Source of the DNA: Acetobacter malorum
Lineage (GTDB): Bacteria > Pseudomonadota > Alphaproteobacteria > Acetobacterales > Acetobacteraceae
Direction of reading: 5' to 3'
DNA: 64,000 bases
Assembly (NCBI RefSeq): GCF_002153605.1
Contig: NZ_JOPG01000005.1
Location: 62,001 to 126,000 of the forward strand
Shown here: one piece after another, positions 53,699 through 63,271 of the stretch
Layout of the letters: the number at the start of each line of letters is the position of its first letter
Numbering within the stretch: position 1 is the stretch's first letter
Notes under the pieces: generated by a model
Databases searched by the model: none
What the model was told of the DNA's origin: nothing
Seen by the model: the letters and a program-made list of their open reading frames with translations, nothing else
Made by a program: the position numbers and the translations under genes

Positions 53699-55798
53699 AT
53701 GAGCAGCTTTTTCAAGCGATCTCTGTTGCCTCTGGCGGTGCTGGCGTGCGCTCCGGCGGTTCTTCCCTCCATTCCCTTCGCGCATGCGGATGAGGGGATG
53801 TGGACCATGGACCATCTGCCCGCAGACCTGATGAAGCAGCGTTACGGCTTTACGCCCACCCCCGCGTGGACAGAGCGCGTGACCAAGGCCTCCGCTCGTC
53901 TGGCGCTGGGCTGCTCGGCCTCGTTTGTTTCGGCTGACGGGCTGGTAATGACCAACCACCATTGCGCCAATGAATGCCTTCAGCAGCTTTCCGGTAAAGG
54001 GAAGAACTACTTTCAGGACGGTTACAGCGCCAAAAGCCCGGCGGATGAGCAGCGCTGCCCCGCCATGGAGCTGAACCAGCTGGATAGCATCACGGACGTG
54101 ACGGACCGGATGCAGACGGCCCTGCGCGGCAAGGATGGTGCGGCCTACACCACGGCGCGTCAGGCTGAGGAAAGCGCGATTGAAAAAGAATGCGCCAAGG
54201 ATGACCCCAAAAAATGGCGCTGCGATGTGATCAGCCTGTATCACGGGGGTCGCACGGCGCTGTATCGTTACCGCCGCTATCAGGACGTGCGCATGGTGAT
54301 GGCGCCGGACCAGAACGCGGCCTTCTTCGGCGGGGACCCGGATAACTTCAACTTCCCGCGTTATGACCTCGATATGGCGTTCATGCGGGTCTATGAAAAC
54401 GGGAAACCGGCCAAGGTTGACGCCTTCCTGCCGTTTGACGCTGCAGGCCCGAAGGAAGGGGAGCTGGTGTTCACCTCCGGCAATCCGGGGTCTACGGAAC
54501 GTGAAGTGCCGCTGGCCGATCTGGAATTTTCCAGAAACGTGACTGTGCCGTTCATTATCGACAACTATTCCGCACTGGATGGCGCACTCTGGCAGTACAG
54601 CCGGGAAAGCACGGCGCATCATCAGGAAGCACAGGAACGGGTCTTCGGGATTGAGAACAGCCTGAAAGTCTATCGTGGCCGCGTGGATGTGCTGTCCGAC
54701 CCCAAACTGCTGGACGCCAAGGCAAAAAATGAGGCCAGCCTGCGCGACTGGATCAATGCCGATCCCAAGCGTAAGGAAGCCTATGGCGACCCGTGGGCGA
54801 AAAACGCACAGGCGCTGGCCGTTAAGAAGCGTATCTTCAAACCTTACGTGATGCTTGAAGGCGCTTTTGGGATTCAGGGTGAGCTGTTCCAGTATGCTAA
54901 ACTGCTGGTGCGCGCTGCAAACGAGCGCCAGAAGCCGGATGCCGAACGTCTGACAGCGTATCATGATGCCCGTCTGCCTGCGCTGGAAGCCGAACTCGGT
55001 TCCACGGCTCCGGTCTATTCGGATCTTGAAAAGACAGAACTCGCTTTTTCTCTGACCAAACTGCGCCAGGTGCTTGGCGCAGATGATGAAATGGTGAAGC
55101 TGGTTCTGGGTAAGGCTGCCCCGGATGATCTGGCTGAAACGCTGGTCAAAGGCACGAAACTGGCAGACCCCAAGGTGCGTCTGGAGCTTTGGAAAGGCGG
55201 TGCAGACGCGATTGCTGCCTCCAAAGACCCGATGATTGTGCTGGCCCGCAGCATCGAACCGCAGACCCGTGCCCTGCGTAAGCAGATGGATGATGAAGTC
55301 GCTGCTCCGTCTCGTCAGGCGAGCGAAGCGATGGCCAAGGCTCGCTTTGAGCGCGATGGTGTGTCGTCCTACCCGGATGCCACGTTCACGCAGCGTCTGT
55401 CTTTTGGTCAGGTTAAGGGCTGGGATGAAAACGGAAAAGCTGTGCCAGCCTTTACGTATTTCTCTGGCCTGTATGATCGCGCAACCGGCTCTGACCCGTT
55501 CAAGCTGACCAAACTCTGGCTGGACGCCAAGGCGCACGTCAACATGAAAACCCCGTACGATTTTGTCTCCACCAATGACATTATCGGCGGCAATTCCGGC
55601 TCTCCGGTGATCGACTCTCAGGGCCATGCCGTGGGTCTGATTTTTGATGGCAACATCCACTCTCTGGGTGGGGACTTCTATTATGATGAAACCACTAACC
55701 GCGCTGTTGCGGTGGATACAGCCGCCATCATGGAAGCGCTGAAAGTGGTTTATAAAAATCAGGCGCTGGCGAACGAACTGTCTCAGGGGCATCTCTGA
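53699..55798 (+). CDS. S46-family dipeptidyl-peptidase
   Basis: A 699-residue secreted serine peptidase of the DPP7/DPP11 family, removing dipeptides from peptide N-termini. A signal peptide ends near residue 30 (PFAHA). The catalytic His is in MTNHHCANE (about 87-88), the Asp in FNFPRYDLDMAF and the Ser is Ser633 in IIGGNSGSPV. An inserted helical domain lies between. GTTATAGTGTAAC at 53660-53672 upstream includes TATAGT, a good -10 box. This peptidase sits inside the otherwise conserved hdaA-ppk interval. Confidence 0.9.
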   Translation: MSSFFKRSLLPLAVLACAPAVLPSIPFAHADEGMWTMDHLPADLMKQRYGFTPTPAWTERVTKASARLALGCSASFVSADGLVMTNHHCANECLQQLSGKGKNYFQDGYSAKSPADEQRCPAMELNQLDSITDVTDRMQTALRGKDGAAYTTARQAEESAIEKECAKDDPKKWRCDVISLYHGGRTALYRYRRYQDVRMVMAPDQNAAFFGGDPDNFNFPRYDLDMAFMRVYENGKPAKVDAFLPFDAAGPKEGELVFTSGNPGSTEREVPLADLEFSRNVTVPFIIDNYSALDGALWQYSRESTAHHQEAQERVFGIENSLKVYRGRVDVLSDPKLLDAKAKNEASLRDWINADPKRKEAYGDPWAKNAQALAVKKRIFKPYVMLEGAFGIQGELFQYAKLLVRAANERQKPDAERLTAYHDARLPALEAELGSTAPVYSDLEKTELAFSLTKLRQVLGADDEMVKLVLGKAAPDDLAETLVKGTKLADPKVRLELWKGGADAIAASKDPMIVLARSIEPQTRALRKQMDDEVAAPSRQASEAMAKARFERDGVSSYPDATFTQRLSFGQVKGWDENGKAVPAFTYFSGLYDRATGSDPFKLTKLWLDAKAHVNMKTPYDFVSTNDIIGGNSGSPVIDSQGHAVGLIFDGNIHSLGGDFYYDETTNRAVAVDTAAIMEALKVVYKNQALANELSQGHL

Positions 55799-55824
55799 GG
55801 TCTGACGTCTGAGCAGCGCATGAG

Positions 55825-55864
55825 AAACAGGCTCGGAGGGCAACAGCTCTGCGGGCCTGTTTTG
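55825..55864 (+). terminator. terminator after the S46 peptidase gene
   Basis: AAACAGGCTCGGAG pairs imperfectly with CTCTGCGGGCCTGTTT and runs into T residues. It begins 27 bases after the stop. Confidence 0.55.
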
Positions 55865-55974
55865 CGTTTTGCGCAGGCTCTCTGGAATGCGAGCGACATA
55901 AAACCGTAACATGTGTCATTCTTTTCCAGCCGGAAGACTGTACACTATGATGCAGAGACGTGTGAGATGATGAA

Positions 55975-56010
55975 CCCTATGCCCGCAAGGCTGATGCGGG
56001 CAGGATAGGG
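55975..56010 (+). promoter_or_regulatory. stem-loop in the ppk leader
   Basis: CCCTATGCCCGCA pairs with TGCGGGC, a three-base bulge AGG, and ATAGGG around a seven-base loop. All 13 pairs are perfect. It ends six bases before the AAGGGAG ribosome site, so it could affect ppk translation. Confidence 0.5.
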
Positions 56011-56029
56011 TAAAAAAGGGAGAATGGGT

Positions 56030-58294
56030 GTGACGACGGCGCAGGACAAAAAGACGGGTCAATCAGCCGGAGCCAAAGTGCCCGCCCGCAGACGTACTCC
56101 GGCAGTTCGTCGAACCAGAAAAAAGCCGGTCCAGAAAAAAGTGACGCTGGACATGCCCGAGCGGTTTATCAACCGCGAACTCTCCTGGCTGGCCTTTAAC
56201 CAGCGTGTGGTGGAAGAGGCGGATAACGCGCGCAACCCGTTGCTGGAGCGTCTGCGCTTTCTGTCCATCAGTGCCAGCAATCTTGATGAATTCTATTCTG
56301 TGCGTGTGGCCGGTCTTGTCGGGCAGGTGCGGGAAGGGCTGGTGGCGTTCTCACCCGATGGCCTGACCCCTGCCGAGCAGCTGGACGCCGTGCGGGAACG
56401 CTGTGCCCAGTTGTTGCGCGAACAACAGCGCATCTGGGTGGAGCTGCGTGGCCTGCTGGCGGATGCCGGTGTGGTGCTGTGTGAGCCGTCTGATCTGGAT
56501 GAAGCCGACCGCACATGGTTGCACAACTGCTTTATGGACCGCGTTTTTCCGGTGCTGACGCCGCTGGCGGTGGACCCGGCGCATCCGCTGCCCTTCATCC
56601 CCAACATGGGGCTTGCACTCGGCCTGCGTTTGCTGCTGGCGGAAAACGGCGCGTTTGCCATGAACGCGCTGATCCTGCTGCCCGCGCAGGTTGAGCGCTT
56701 TATTCGCCTGCCCAGCAAGGACGGGGCGGGTAACCGCACGGTGCGCTTTATCCGGCTGGAAGACCTGATTACCCTGTGCATGGACCAGCTTTTCCCCGGC
56801 CTTGTGGTAGGGGAAAGCGGTATGCTGCGTGTGGTGCGCGATACCGACGTAGAGTTTGAGGACGAGGCCGAAGACCTTGTCCGTTCCTATGAGAGCGCGC
56901 TCAAACGCCGCCGCCGTGGCGTGGTGATCCATCTGGATATGGAAAAGCGGGTGCCGACAGAGCTGGCGGACGCGATTGCTTCCGGGCTGGACCTGCCGCC
57001 GGAAGAAATTGCCGTCCATTCCGGCATGATCGGCGTGGTGGACCTGAAACAGATGATTGTGGATGACCGCCCCGATCTGCTGTTCCCGCCCTACACGCCG
57101 CGCTTCCCGGAGCGGATTCTGGACTTTAACGGGGATTGTTTTGCGGCCATCCGGGCGAAGGACCTGCTGGTTCATCATCCGTTTGAAAGCTTTGACGTGG
57201 TGGTGCAGTTCCTGCGTCAGGCGGCGCTCGACCCGAACGTGATTGCCATTAAGCAGACGCTGTATCGCACGTCCCGCGACTCTCCCATCGTCAAGGCGCT
57301 GATTGAAGCCGCTGAAGCCGGCAAGTCCGTCACCGCCATGGTGGAATTGCGGGCGCGGTTTGATGAAGAAGCCAATATTCGCCTCTCCCGCGCGCTGGAA
57401 GCCGCCGGTGTGCAGGTGGTGTTCGGCTTTGCGGACCTGAAGACCCACGCCAAGCTCAGTCTGGTAGTGCGGCGCGAGGGTAATCAGGTGCGATCCTACG
57501 CACATTTTGGCACGGGCAACTACCACCCGATTACCGCCAAGATTTATACAGACCTCTCCTTCTTTACCTGCAAGCCGGAGCTGGCGCGGGATTCCGCACG
57601 CCTGTTCAACTACGTGACCGGCTACGCCATGCCGGCCAAGATGGAGGCCATTTCCTTCTCGCCCATCACCATCCGCAGCACGCTGCGGGAGCTGATTGAG
57701 GAAGAAATTGCCCATGTCAAAGCGGGGCGTCCGGGCACTATCTGGCTGAAGATGAATGCGCTGGTGGACCCGGATCTGATTGATTGCCTGTATCGTGCGT
57801 CCTGTGCCGGGGTGCGGATTATCGGCGTGATCCGTGGCATCTGCTGCCTGCGTCCGGGTGTGCCGGGGCTTTCTGAAAATATCCGTATCAAATCGATCGT
57901 TGGGCGCTTTCTGGAACATTCCCGCATTTTCGCGTTCGGGAATGGCCATCGCCTGCCGTCCCGCTACGCCAAAGTCTATCTGTCCTCTGCGGACTGGATG
58001 ACGCGGAACATGGACTGGCGCGTGGAAAGCATGGTGCCGGTCACTAACCCGACGGTGCATGCCCAGATGCTGGGGCAGATCATGGTCTCCAACCTCAAGG
58101 ACAATCTGCAATCCTGGGGGCTGGAAGCCAGCGGCACATGGCGCCGGCTGACGCCGGGGGCGCGGCCATTCTCTGCGCATGAATGGTTCATGACGCACCC
58201 ATCGCTCTCGGGCCGTGGCTCGGCTGCGCATGAAACGCCGCTCCGCGCACCAGCCTCTCTGCCGACGTCAAAAGACCTGATGTTTGATGACTGA
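56030..58294 (+). CDS. ppk: polyphosphate kinase 1
   Basis: A 754-residue enzyme that reversibly polymerises ATP gamma-phosphate into polyphosphate. After a basic N-terminal tail, [20 protein letters not shown] begins the N domain. The C-terminal phospholipase D-like part has [34 protein letters not shown] and [17 protein letters not shown] with the phospho-accepting His, then [10 protein letters not shown] and [22 protein letters not shown] is seven bases before GTG 56030 but only one before ATG 56024, so I favour the GTG. Confidence 0.95.
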   Translation: MTTAQDKKTGQSAGAKVPARRRTPAVRRTRKKPVQKKVTLDMPERFINRELSWLAFNQRVVEEADNARNPLLERLRFLSISASNLDEFYSVRVAGLVGQVREGLVAFSPDGLTPAEQLDAVRERCAQLLREQQRIWVELRGLLADAGVVLCEPSDLDEADRTWLHNCFMDRVFPVLTPLAVDPAHPLPFIPNMGLALGLRLLLAENGAFAMNALILLPAQVERFIRLPSKDGAGNRTVRFIRLEDLITLCMDQLFPGLVVGESGMLRVVRDTDVEFEDEAEDLVRSYESALKRRRRGVVIHLDMEKRVPTELADAIASGLDLPPEEIAVHSGMIGVVDLKQMIVDDRPDLLFPPYTPRFPERILDFNGDCFAAIRAKDLLVHHPFESFDVVVQFLRQAALDPNVIAIKQTLYRTSRDSPIVKALIEAAEAGKSVTAMVELRARFDEEANIRLSRALEAAGVQVVFGFADLKTHAKLSLVVRREGNQVRSYAHFGTGNYHPITAKIYTDLSFFTCKPELARDSARLFNYVTGYAMPAKMEAISFSPITIRSTLRELIEEEIAHVKAGRPGTIWLKMNALVDPDLIDCLYRASCAGVRIIGVIRGICCLRPGVPGLSENIRIKSIVGRFLEHSRIFAFGNGHRLPSRYAKVYLSSADWMTRNMDWRVESMVPVTNPTVHAQMLGQIMVSNLKDNLQSWGLEASGTWRRLTPGARPFSAHEWFMTHPSLSGRGSAAHETPLRAPASLPTSKDLMFDD

Positions 58295-58376
58295 CCTCAG
58301 CCAGCGGCGCGAGAAAAGCAGAATGCGTGTATTTGGCACCTGTTCTCGGTTTTCGTGAACGATTTTCGGGAGTAGA

Positions 58377-59876
58377 GTGCCGCCCATGCAGACTGATATG
58401 CCGCGCCGCTCGGCCGTTGTTGATCTTGGGTCCAATTCTGTGCGCCTCGTGGTGTTCGAGGGCGTATCGCGCAACCCTGTGCCTATCTTTAATGAAAAGG
58501 CGGTGTTGCGTCTGGGCCGCGGCCTGACAGCAACGGGCAAGCTGAATGAAGAAGGCGTGCAGATGGCTATGGAAGTGCTCAGCCGCTTCCACGCCATTGC
58601 CCGAGCCATGAACGCGGACCCGTTTGAAATTCTGGCCACAGCGGCAGTGCGGGATGCGCTGAACGGGCCGGAATTTGTGGATGCCCTGCGCAGGAACATG
58701 CCGGGTGTGCCCATCCGTATTCTGAGCGGGGAAGAGGAGGCCGATCACTCCGCCATTGGCGTGATGTGCGGCATTCCCGGCGCAAAAGGACTGGTGGCCG
58801 ATGTGGGCGGCGGCTCTCTGGAGCTGATCCGTCTGGCGGAAGATGGTCGCCATGATGCCAATACCCTGCCGTTGGGCGTTATCCGCCTGAGTGACCGCGC
58901 CAAGGGTGATCTTGCCGAGGCCCGTACTCTGGCGGATGAGGATATCGGGCGCGTCAAATGGCTGTCTCAGGTCAAGGGAAACACGCTCTATCTGGTCGGC
59001 GGGGCGTTCCGTGCGCTGGCACGTCTGCATATTGCCCGCATGCAGTATCCGCTGAATATCGTGCATTATTATACGCTGGGGCTGGAAGAAGCGCGGGAGA
59101 TGACCGGCTGGCTGCTGCATGCACAGCGCCGCAGTCTGGAACGTCTGCCCGGTGCCCCCAAAAAACGTCTGGATGATGTGCCGTTTGCTGCCACCGTGCT
59201 GCGCAGATTGCTGCGCAAGGTGCAGCCGGATCGGGTGGTGTTCTGCGTGGATGGTCTGCGGGAAGGGTGGTACATGCTGAATGTCGCCCCGGATTGCCTG
59301 CCGCAGGACCCGATGGACGTTGTGGCGCGGGACATGTGCGCCCGGCTGGGCCGCAGTAACACGCTGCCGGATGTGCTCTGCCGCTGGACCGACGGTTTGC
59401 TACCCAAGGAAACTGCGCAGGAGCAGCATCTGCGCCGCATTGCCTGCCTGCTCTCCGATGTTGGCAGCCACGACCACCCGGAATATCGGGCGGAGCAAAC
59501 CTACTGGCGCATTCTCCGTTTGCAGGGTGTCGGGTTTGACCATGAGTCGCGGGCCTGGCTTTCTCTGGCTCTGGCCGTGCGGTATGCGGCGGACCTCAAT
59601 GCCGAGTTTCTGGCAACGTCTCGCACGCTGCTGAGTGAGGCCGCATGGCGGCGCGCCATTGTGCTGGGGCAGGCGTTGCGGCTGGCCTATTCGCTTTCCG
59701 GCGGGACGGCTGTGCTGCTGGATGGCACGGCTCTGCTGTGGCGGCGCAAGGAGCTGGTACTCAAACTTGTGTCATCTCGTGTTGCTGTGCGCGGGGAAAC
59801 CGTGGGGCGCGGGCTGACCCGGCTGGGGCAGGCGCTGGACGTTCCCACCCGCTTTGAGTCTGATCTGGAAGCCTGA
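58377..59876 (+). CDS. ppx: exopolyphosphatase / Ppx-GppA phosphatase
   Basis: A 499-residue ASKHA-fold phosphatase that degrades polyphosphate or pppGpp. AVVDLGSNSVRLVVFE, the ILSGEEEADHSAIG motif with catalytic Glu, and ADVGGGSLELI form the active site; the C-terminal third is the HD-like domain (IACLLSDVGSHDHPEY). It follows ppk by 82 bases, so polymer synthesis and breakdown are encoded together. GGGAG is four bases before GTG 58377; the ATG at 58386 is the alternative start. Confidence 0.92.
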   Translation: MPPMQTDMPRRSAVVDLGSNSVRLVVFEGVSRNPVPIFNEKAVLRLGRGLTATGKLNEEGVQMAMEVLSRFHAIARAMNADPFEILATAAVRDALNGPEFVDALRRNMPGVPIRILSGEEEADHSAIGVMCGIPGAKGLVADVGGGSLELIRLAEDGRHDANTLPLGVIRLSDRAKGDLAEARTLADEDIGRVKWLSQVKGNTLYLVGGAFRALARLHIARMQYPLNIVHYYTLGLEEAREMTGWLLHAQRRSLERLPGAPKKRLDDVPFAATVLRRLLRKVQPDRVVFCVDGLREGWYMLNVAPDCLPQDPMDVVARDMCARLGRSNTLPDVLCRWTDGLLPKETAQEQHLRRIACLLSDVGSHDHPEYRAEQTYWRILRLQGVGFDHESRAWLSLALAVRYAADLNAEFLATSRTLLSEAAWRRAIVLGQALRLAYSLSGGTAVLLDGTALLWRRKELVLKLVSSRVAVRGETVGRGLTRLGQALDVPTRFESDLEA

Positions 59877-60055
59877 TAAAGCCTTTTTGCCTGTTCCCTG
59901 TCAGGAGCAGATGTGTGCGGGGAGCAGGGCATAGAGGCTCTGCGCCGGCGGGCACAGTCATGGGGCTGGACAAGCTGCGGCGTTCTGGGCACCTTAAATT
60001 TCAGACATCTTCCGGGGATGGGGATTTATGACCAGTAGTCAGGGGAAAAAGTGAC

Positions 60056-62380
60056 GTGTCTTCTGATGAGATAGTCGATCCGACCGTACAGAACGATGCG
60101 TCCGTGCGGCGTGTCCTGCTGCATCTGGTCCTGCCGTTTGGTTCGCTGCTGCTGGTTGTGGGTGCGATTGTCGCCATTGGCCTGCATTCCTACCGCTCCA
60201 CGCGGGCGGGCGTCGTTGCGCTGACCCATGAGCTTCTGGGTGCCGTCCAGCAGAATATTTCTCAGGAAGTCTCAGATTACATCATGCCCGCTGTGGCGGG
60301 GAATACCATTGCCAGCGGCATGATTGCCCATGCGCCGTTTCAGGTGGCGGACCGGGTGTTTAATTCCTACGGCGCGGCCATGCTGCAAAGCGTGCCGCAG
60401 TTGCAGTCCTTCTATCTGGGGGATGAAGACGGCCATTTCCGCCTGATTACACGCGGGCCTGATGGTAAAAATCAGGAACGCACCACGTTTGAAGTGCATG
60501 ATGGCAAACAGGTCTATCATCGTGAATTCTACACGAATGATGGTGTAAAAACGGGTGAGGAATATACGGACGCGACCGGGTATGACCCGCGCAAGCGCCC
60601 GTGGTACAGCAATACGGAAGGCAAGACGGACGTCCAGTGGACGCAGCCTTATCTGTTCCCGTCCGCACGCCAGTTCGTCATGACCAGTTCTCTGCGTTTC
60701 AAGGCGGCAGACGGGCATACCTACGTTTTTGCGACGAATATTTCCCTCAATGAGCTCAGCACATTTCTGGACCATCTGAAGGTCGGTAAAACCGGGAACG
60801 CCATTATTCTGGATAGTCAGGGCCGGGTTATGGCGGGGCGTAACATCATGCAGCAGGCGGAAGCTGCGGGGTGGGACCCGAACAAGATGGTGCTGGACCC
60901 CAAAACGCATCCGGTTTTTGCCCGTGGGTATGACCATTATCGGGTACGGGGCTTCGGCCCACGCAGTTTTGAGCTGAACGGCAAACGCTATGTGACGATC
61001 GCGTCGCCGCTGAAAAGTTCTGCCGAGGGCTGGATCTTGCTGCTCTCCGCCCCGGAAAATGACTTTGCCAGCTTTGCGCGCCAGAGCAGCCAGCAGAGTT
61101 TACAGTTTGCCGGGATTATCATTGTCTTCTCGCTGCTGCTGGCCGGGTTCCTTGTGCGGCAGGTGCGGCGTTCGGAACGGGTGGCCCGCAAGCTGGCACA
61201 GCAGAACATGCAGATCACGCATGAAAGTGCGGCTGTGCAGCAGGTTGCCGTCACGCCGCGTCTGTTTGACCCAACGGCAGAACCTCTGGTGCTGACAGAG
61301 CAGCTTGCGCATGTCACGGATGCGCGGCGGGCCAGCGTCTGGCGGTTGCTGCATGACGGGCAGGCGCTGATCTGTGAAGATTCCTATGACCAGAAACAGG
61401 ATACCCACTCCGGTGGCTTTGAAATGTCCCGCGCGGAGCTTGGGGCGTTTTTTGAAGCCATTGAATCCGGTGATGTGCTGAATGTTGATAACGCAGCGAC
61501 GGATGATCGGACGAGGCAGTTCGAGCGTCTGGTCATGCGTGAGCTGGGTACCCGGATGCTCGCCGTTTACCCCATTCATGGGCCAAAGGGCATCAGTGGC
61601 GCATTGGTGCTGGAAGATGCCCATATGGCCCCGCATCTGGTGTATTTTGTAGACCTGATGGCGTCTATCGCGGGCGTCAGACTGGCCGAGACGGCGGATG
61701 AGATTGAAAGCGGGCATGGCCTGCCTGCTGATGAAGTCTCCGGTGCCGTCAATTCTGCCAAACCGCTGCCCGCGCCGCAGTTTGATAATATGCTGATGCG
61801 TGCGCCGCAGGTCTCTGGTGTGACGACGTCCGGGATTTATCCGTCGGTTGCCGTGCTGGTCATCACCTTCTCCGATCCTGTGGTGGATGGAGAGGCAGAA
61901 ACGCAGGCTCTGCTGACGCTGATTAACCAGCTGGCCACGGATGTGCAGCGCATTTCCAAGGAACGCGGCCTGTTTGGCGTGGAAGTGGCCGGCCACCGCA
62001 TGATCTGCATGGCGGGCTGCACCACCGAGGAAGACCCGACCGCCATTATCCGTATTGCCGATGCCGCGCTGACCATGCGGGAAACCTTTATGGCCGCACT
62101 GGCTGCGGCCAATCTGGAACCAGTGTTTGCCATGGGGCTTGATTACGGCGCGGCCTTTGGTGGCGCTGTGGGGGAAGAGCCCAAAGTCTTCAACCTGTGG
62201 GGGCAGACGGTCTCTCTGGCGGAACTGATGGCGCAGGGTGCCACAGATGGCGGCACCATTCAGGTAACAGAGCGTGTGTATCAGGCCCTGCGTGACCGGT
62301 ATCTGTTCCGCTCACGCGGTTCCTTCTTTGCGCCGCATCTGGGCCTTGGCCGGGCTTATGTTCTGGCGGCGCGCCGATGA
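60056..62380 (+). CDS. dCache-GAF receptor with degenerate nucleotidyl-cyclase domain
   Basis: A 774-residue membrane receptor. Helices at about 19-43 and 352-368 enclose a periplasmic dCache ligand-binding domain (DPRKRPWY motif near 177-184). A cytosolic GAF-like domain (about 405-545) and a class III cyclase-like domain (about 596-750) follow. In the cyclase domain the two metal Asp positions are Thr604 and His647, the substrate Lys is Glu643, and the catalytic Asn and Arg are Ser720 and Leu724. It should therefore not make cAMP or cGMP. The fold's pattern (MAG, WGQTVSLAELM) is kept. Its stop overlaps the MlaE-like gene by four bases. Confidence 0.78.
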   Translation: MSSDEIVDPTVQNDASVRRVLLHLVLPFGSLLLVVGAIVAIGLHSYRSTRAGVVALTHELLGAVQQNISQEVSDYIMPAVAGNTIASGMIAHAPFQVADRVFNSYGAAMLQSVPQLQSFYLGDEDGHFRLITRGPDGKNQERTTFEVHDGKQVYHREFYTNDGVKTGEEYTDATGYDPRKRPWYSNTEGKTDVQWTQPYLFPSARQFVMTSSLRFKAADGHTYVFATNISLNELSTFLDHLKVGKTGNAIILDSQGRVMAGRNIMQQAEAAGWDPNKMVLDPKTHPVFARGYDHYRVRGFGPRSFELNGKRYVTIASPLKSSAEGWILLLSAPENDFASFARQSSQQSLQFAGIIIVFSLLLAGFLVRQVRRSERVARKLAQQNMQITHESAAVQQVAVTPRLFDPTAEPLVLTEQLAHVTDARRASVWRLLHDGQALICEDSYDQKQDTHSGGFEMSRAELGAFFEAIESGDVLNVDNAATDDRTRQFERLVMRELGTRMLAVYPIHGPKGISGALVLEDAHMAPHLVYFVDLMASIAGVRLAETADEIESGHGLPADEVSGAVNSAKPLPAPQFDNMLMRAPQVSGVTTSGIYPSVAVLVITFSDPVVDGEAETQALLTLINQLATDVQRISKERGLFGVEVAGHRMICMAGCTTEEDPTAIIRIADAALTMRETFMAALAAANLEPVFAMGLDYGAAFGGAVGEEPKVFNLWGQTVSLAELMAQGATDGGTIQVTERVYQALRDRYLFRSRGSFFAPHLGLGRAYVLAARR

Positions 62381-63270
62381 GTGGCGCGAACGAACCACGC
62401 AGTCCGGGTGGGGAACGGGACCCGATTTTAGAGGCGGACGCCTCCACCCATCCGCAGCACAGGCAGAAATTTGTTCTGCATGAATGGGCGCGGGAGAAAC
62501 TGGCCTGGATCGGCCGCCTGACACGGAAGCAAATCCGCTTTTTCCTGATCATGCTGGGGGCAAGCTGGGGCGTTATCTTTGAGAGTTTTCGCTCTCATTC
62601 CTGGCGACGCACGGTGCGGTACGAGTTCGGCACAACCCTTAACAGCGTGATTGGCGGCGGCCTGATTGCCACGATGTTTGCTGGCACGCTGACGGGTGTA
62701 GCGGCGGTCTCCCAAACCATTTACTGGCTGGGTCTGGCGGGCATGGCCAAGATGACCGGCACCATTCTGATTGATGTGGTTATTCGGGAAATTGCGCCCA
62801 TTCTGGTGGGTATCCTGCTGCTGGGCCGCAACGGTATGCTCTCCGTGACAGAGCTGGGCCTGCTGACAACAGGCGGAGAAATCCGCTCCATGCAGGCGCA
62901 GGGGCTGGACCCGTTTCTGCTGCTGGTCATGCCGCGCACGCTGGCTTTTACCGTGGGCGGCTTTACGCTCGGGATTCTGTTTTCCTTCGCGGCACTGGTG
63001 ACAGGCTATATCATCAGCCGCATGTCCGGCGTGGTGACCAATCCGGTCTGGACGTTCCTCTATGACGTGGTCACCGCCATGTCCCATGCTGATTATCTGG
63101 TGATCCCGCTTAAATTTATTACCGTCGGGTTTGTGGTGGGGCTGGGTGGCTGCCTGACGGGGCTGACCGCTACGAATGAGGATAATCTGCGCACCCTTCT
63201 GCCGCGCGGCTTTTCGCGTGGCATGCTGATTGTGATGGCTGTCAGCGTGCTGTTCAGTCTGGACTTGTAA
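62377..63270 (+). CDS. mlaE: MlaE-family lipid ABC transporter permease
   Basis: A 297-residue membrane protein with five or six helices. The MlaE core REIAPILVGILLLGRNG, TELGLLTTGGEIRSMQAQGLDPF and VMPRTLAF is intact, including the coupling-helix region that docks an ATPase. A 55-residue cytosolic N-terminal extension is longer than in E. coli MlaE. MlaE-type permeases move phospholipids between inner and outer membrane together with MlaF, MlaB and MlaD. It overlaps the receptor gene and is followed after one base by the MlaF-like gene. Confidence 0.87.
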   Translation: MSGANEPRSPGGERDPILEADASTHPQHRQKFVLHEWAREKLAWIGRLTRKQIRFFLIMLGASWGVIFESFRSHSWRRTVRYEFGTTLNSVIGGGLIATMFAGTLTGVAAVSQTIYWLGLAGMAKMTGTILIDVVIREIAPILVGILLLGRNGMLSVTELGLLTTGGEIRSMQAQGLDPFLLLVMPRTLAFTVGGFTLGILFSFAALVTGYIISRMSGVVTNPVWTFLYDVVTAMSHADYLVIPLKFITVGFVVGLGGCLTGLTATNEDNLRTLLPRGFSRGMLIVMAVSVLFSLDL

Positions 63271-63271
63271 G

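Noticed and set aside
53282-55912. An 876-codon open frame on the minus strand
   Set aside because: It lies antisense to the S46 peptidase and hdaA, has no recognisable domain, and its composition is that expected of a high-GC shadow frame.
56351-58231. A 626-codon minus-strand frame
   Set aside because: Antisense to ppk, which is certain; the frame is His/Arg/Gln-rich shadow sequence.
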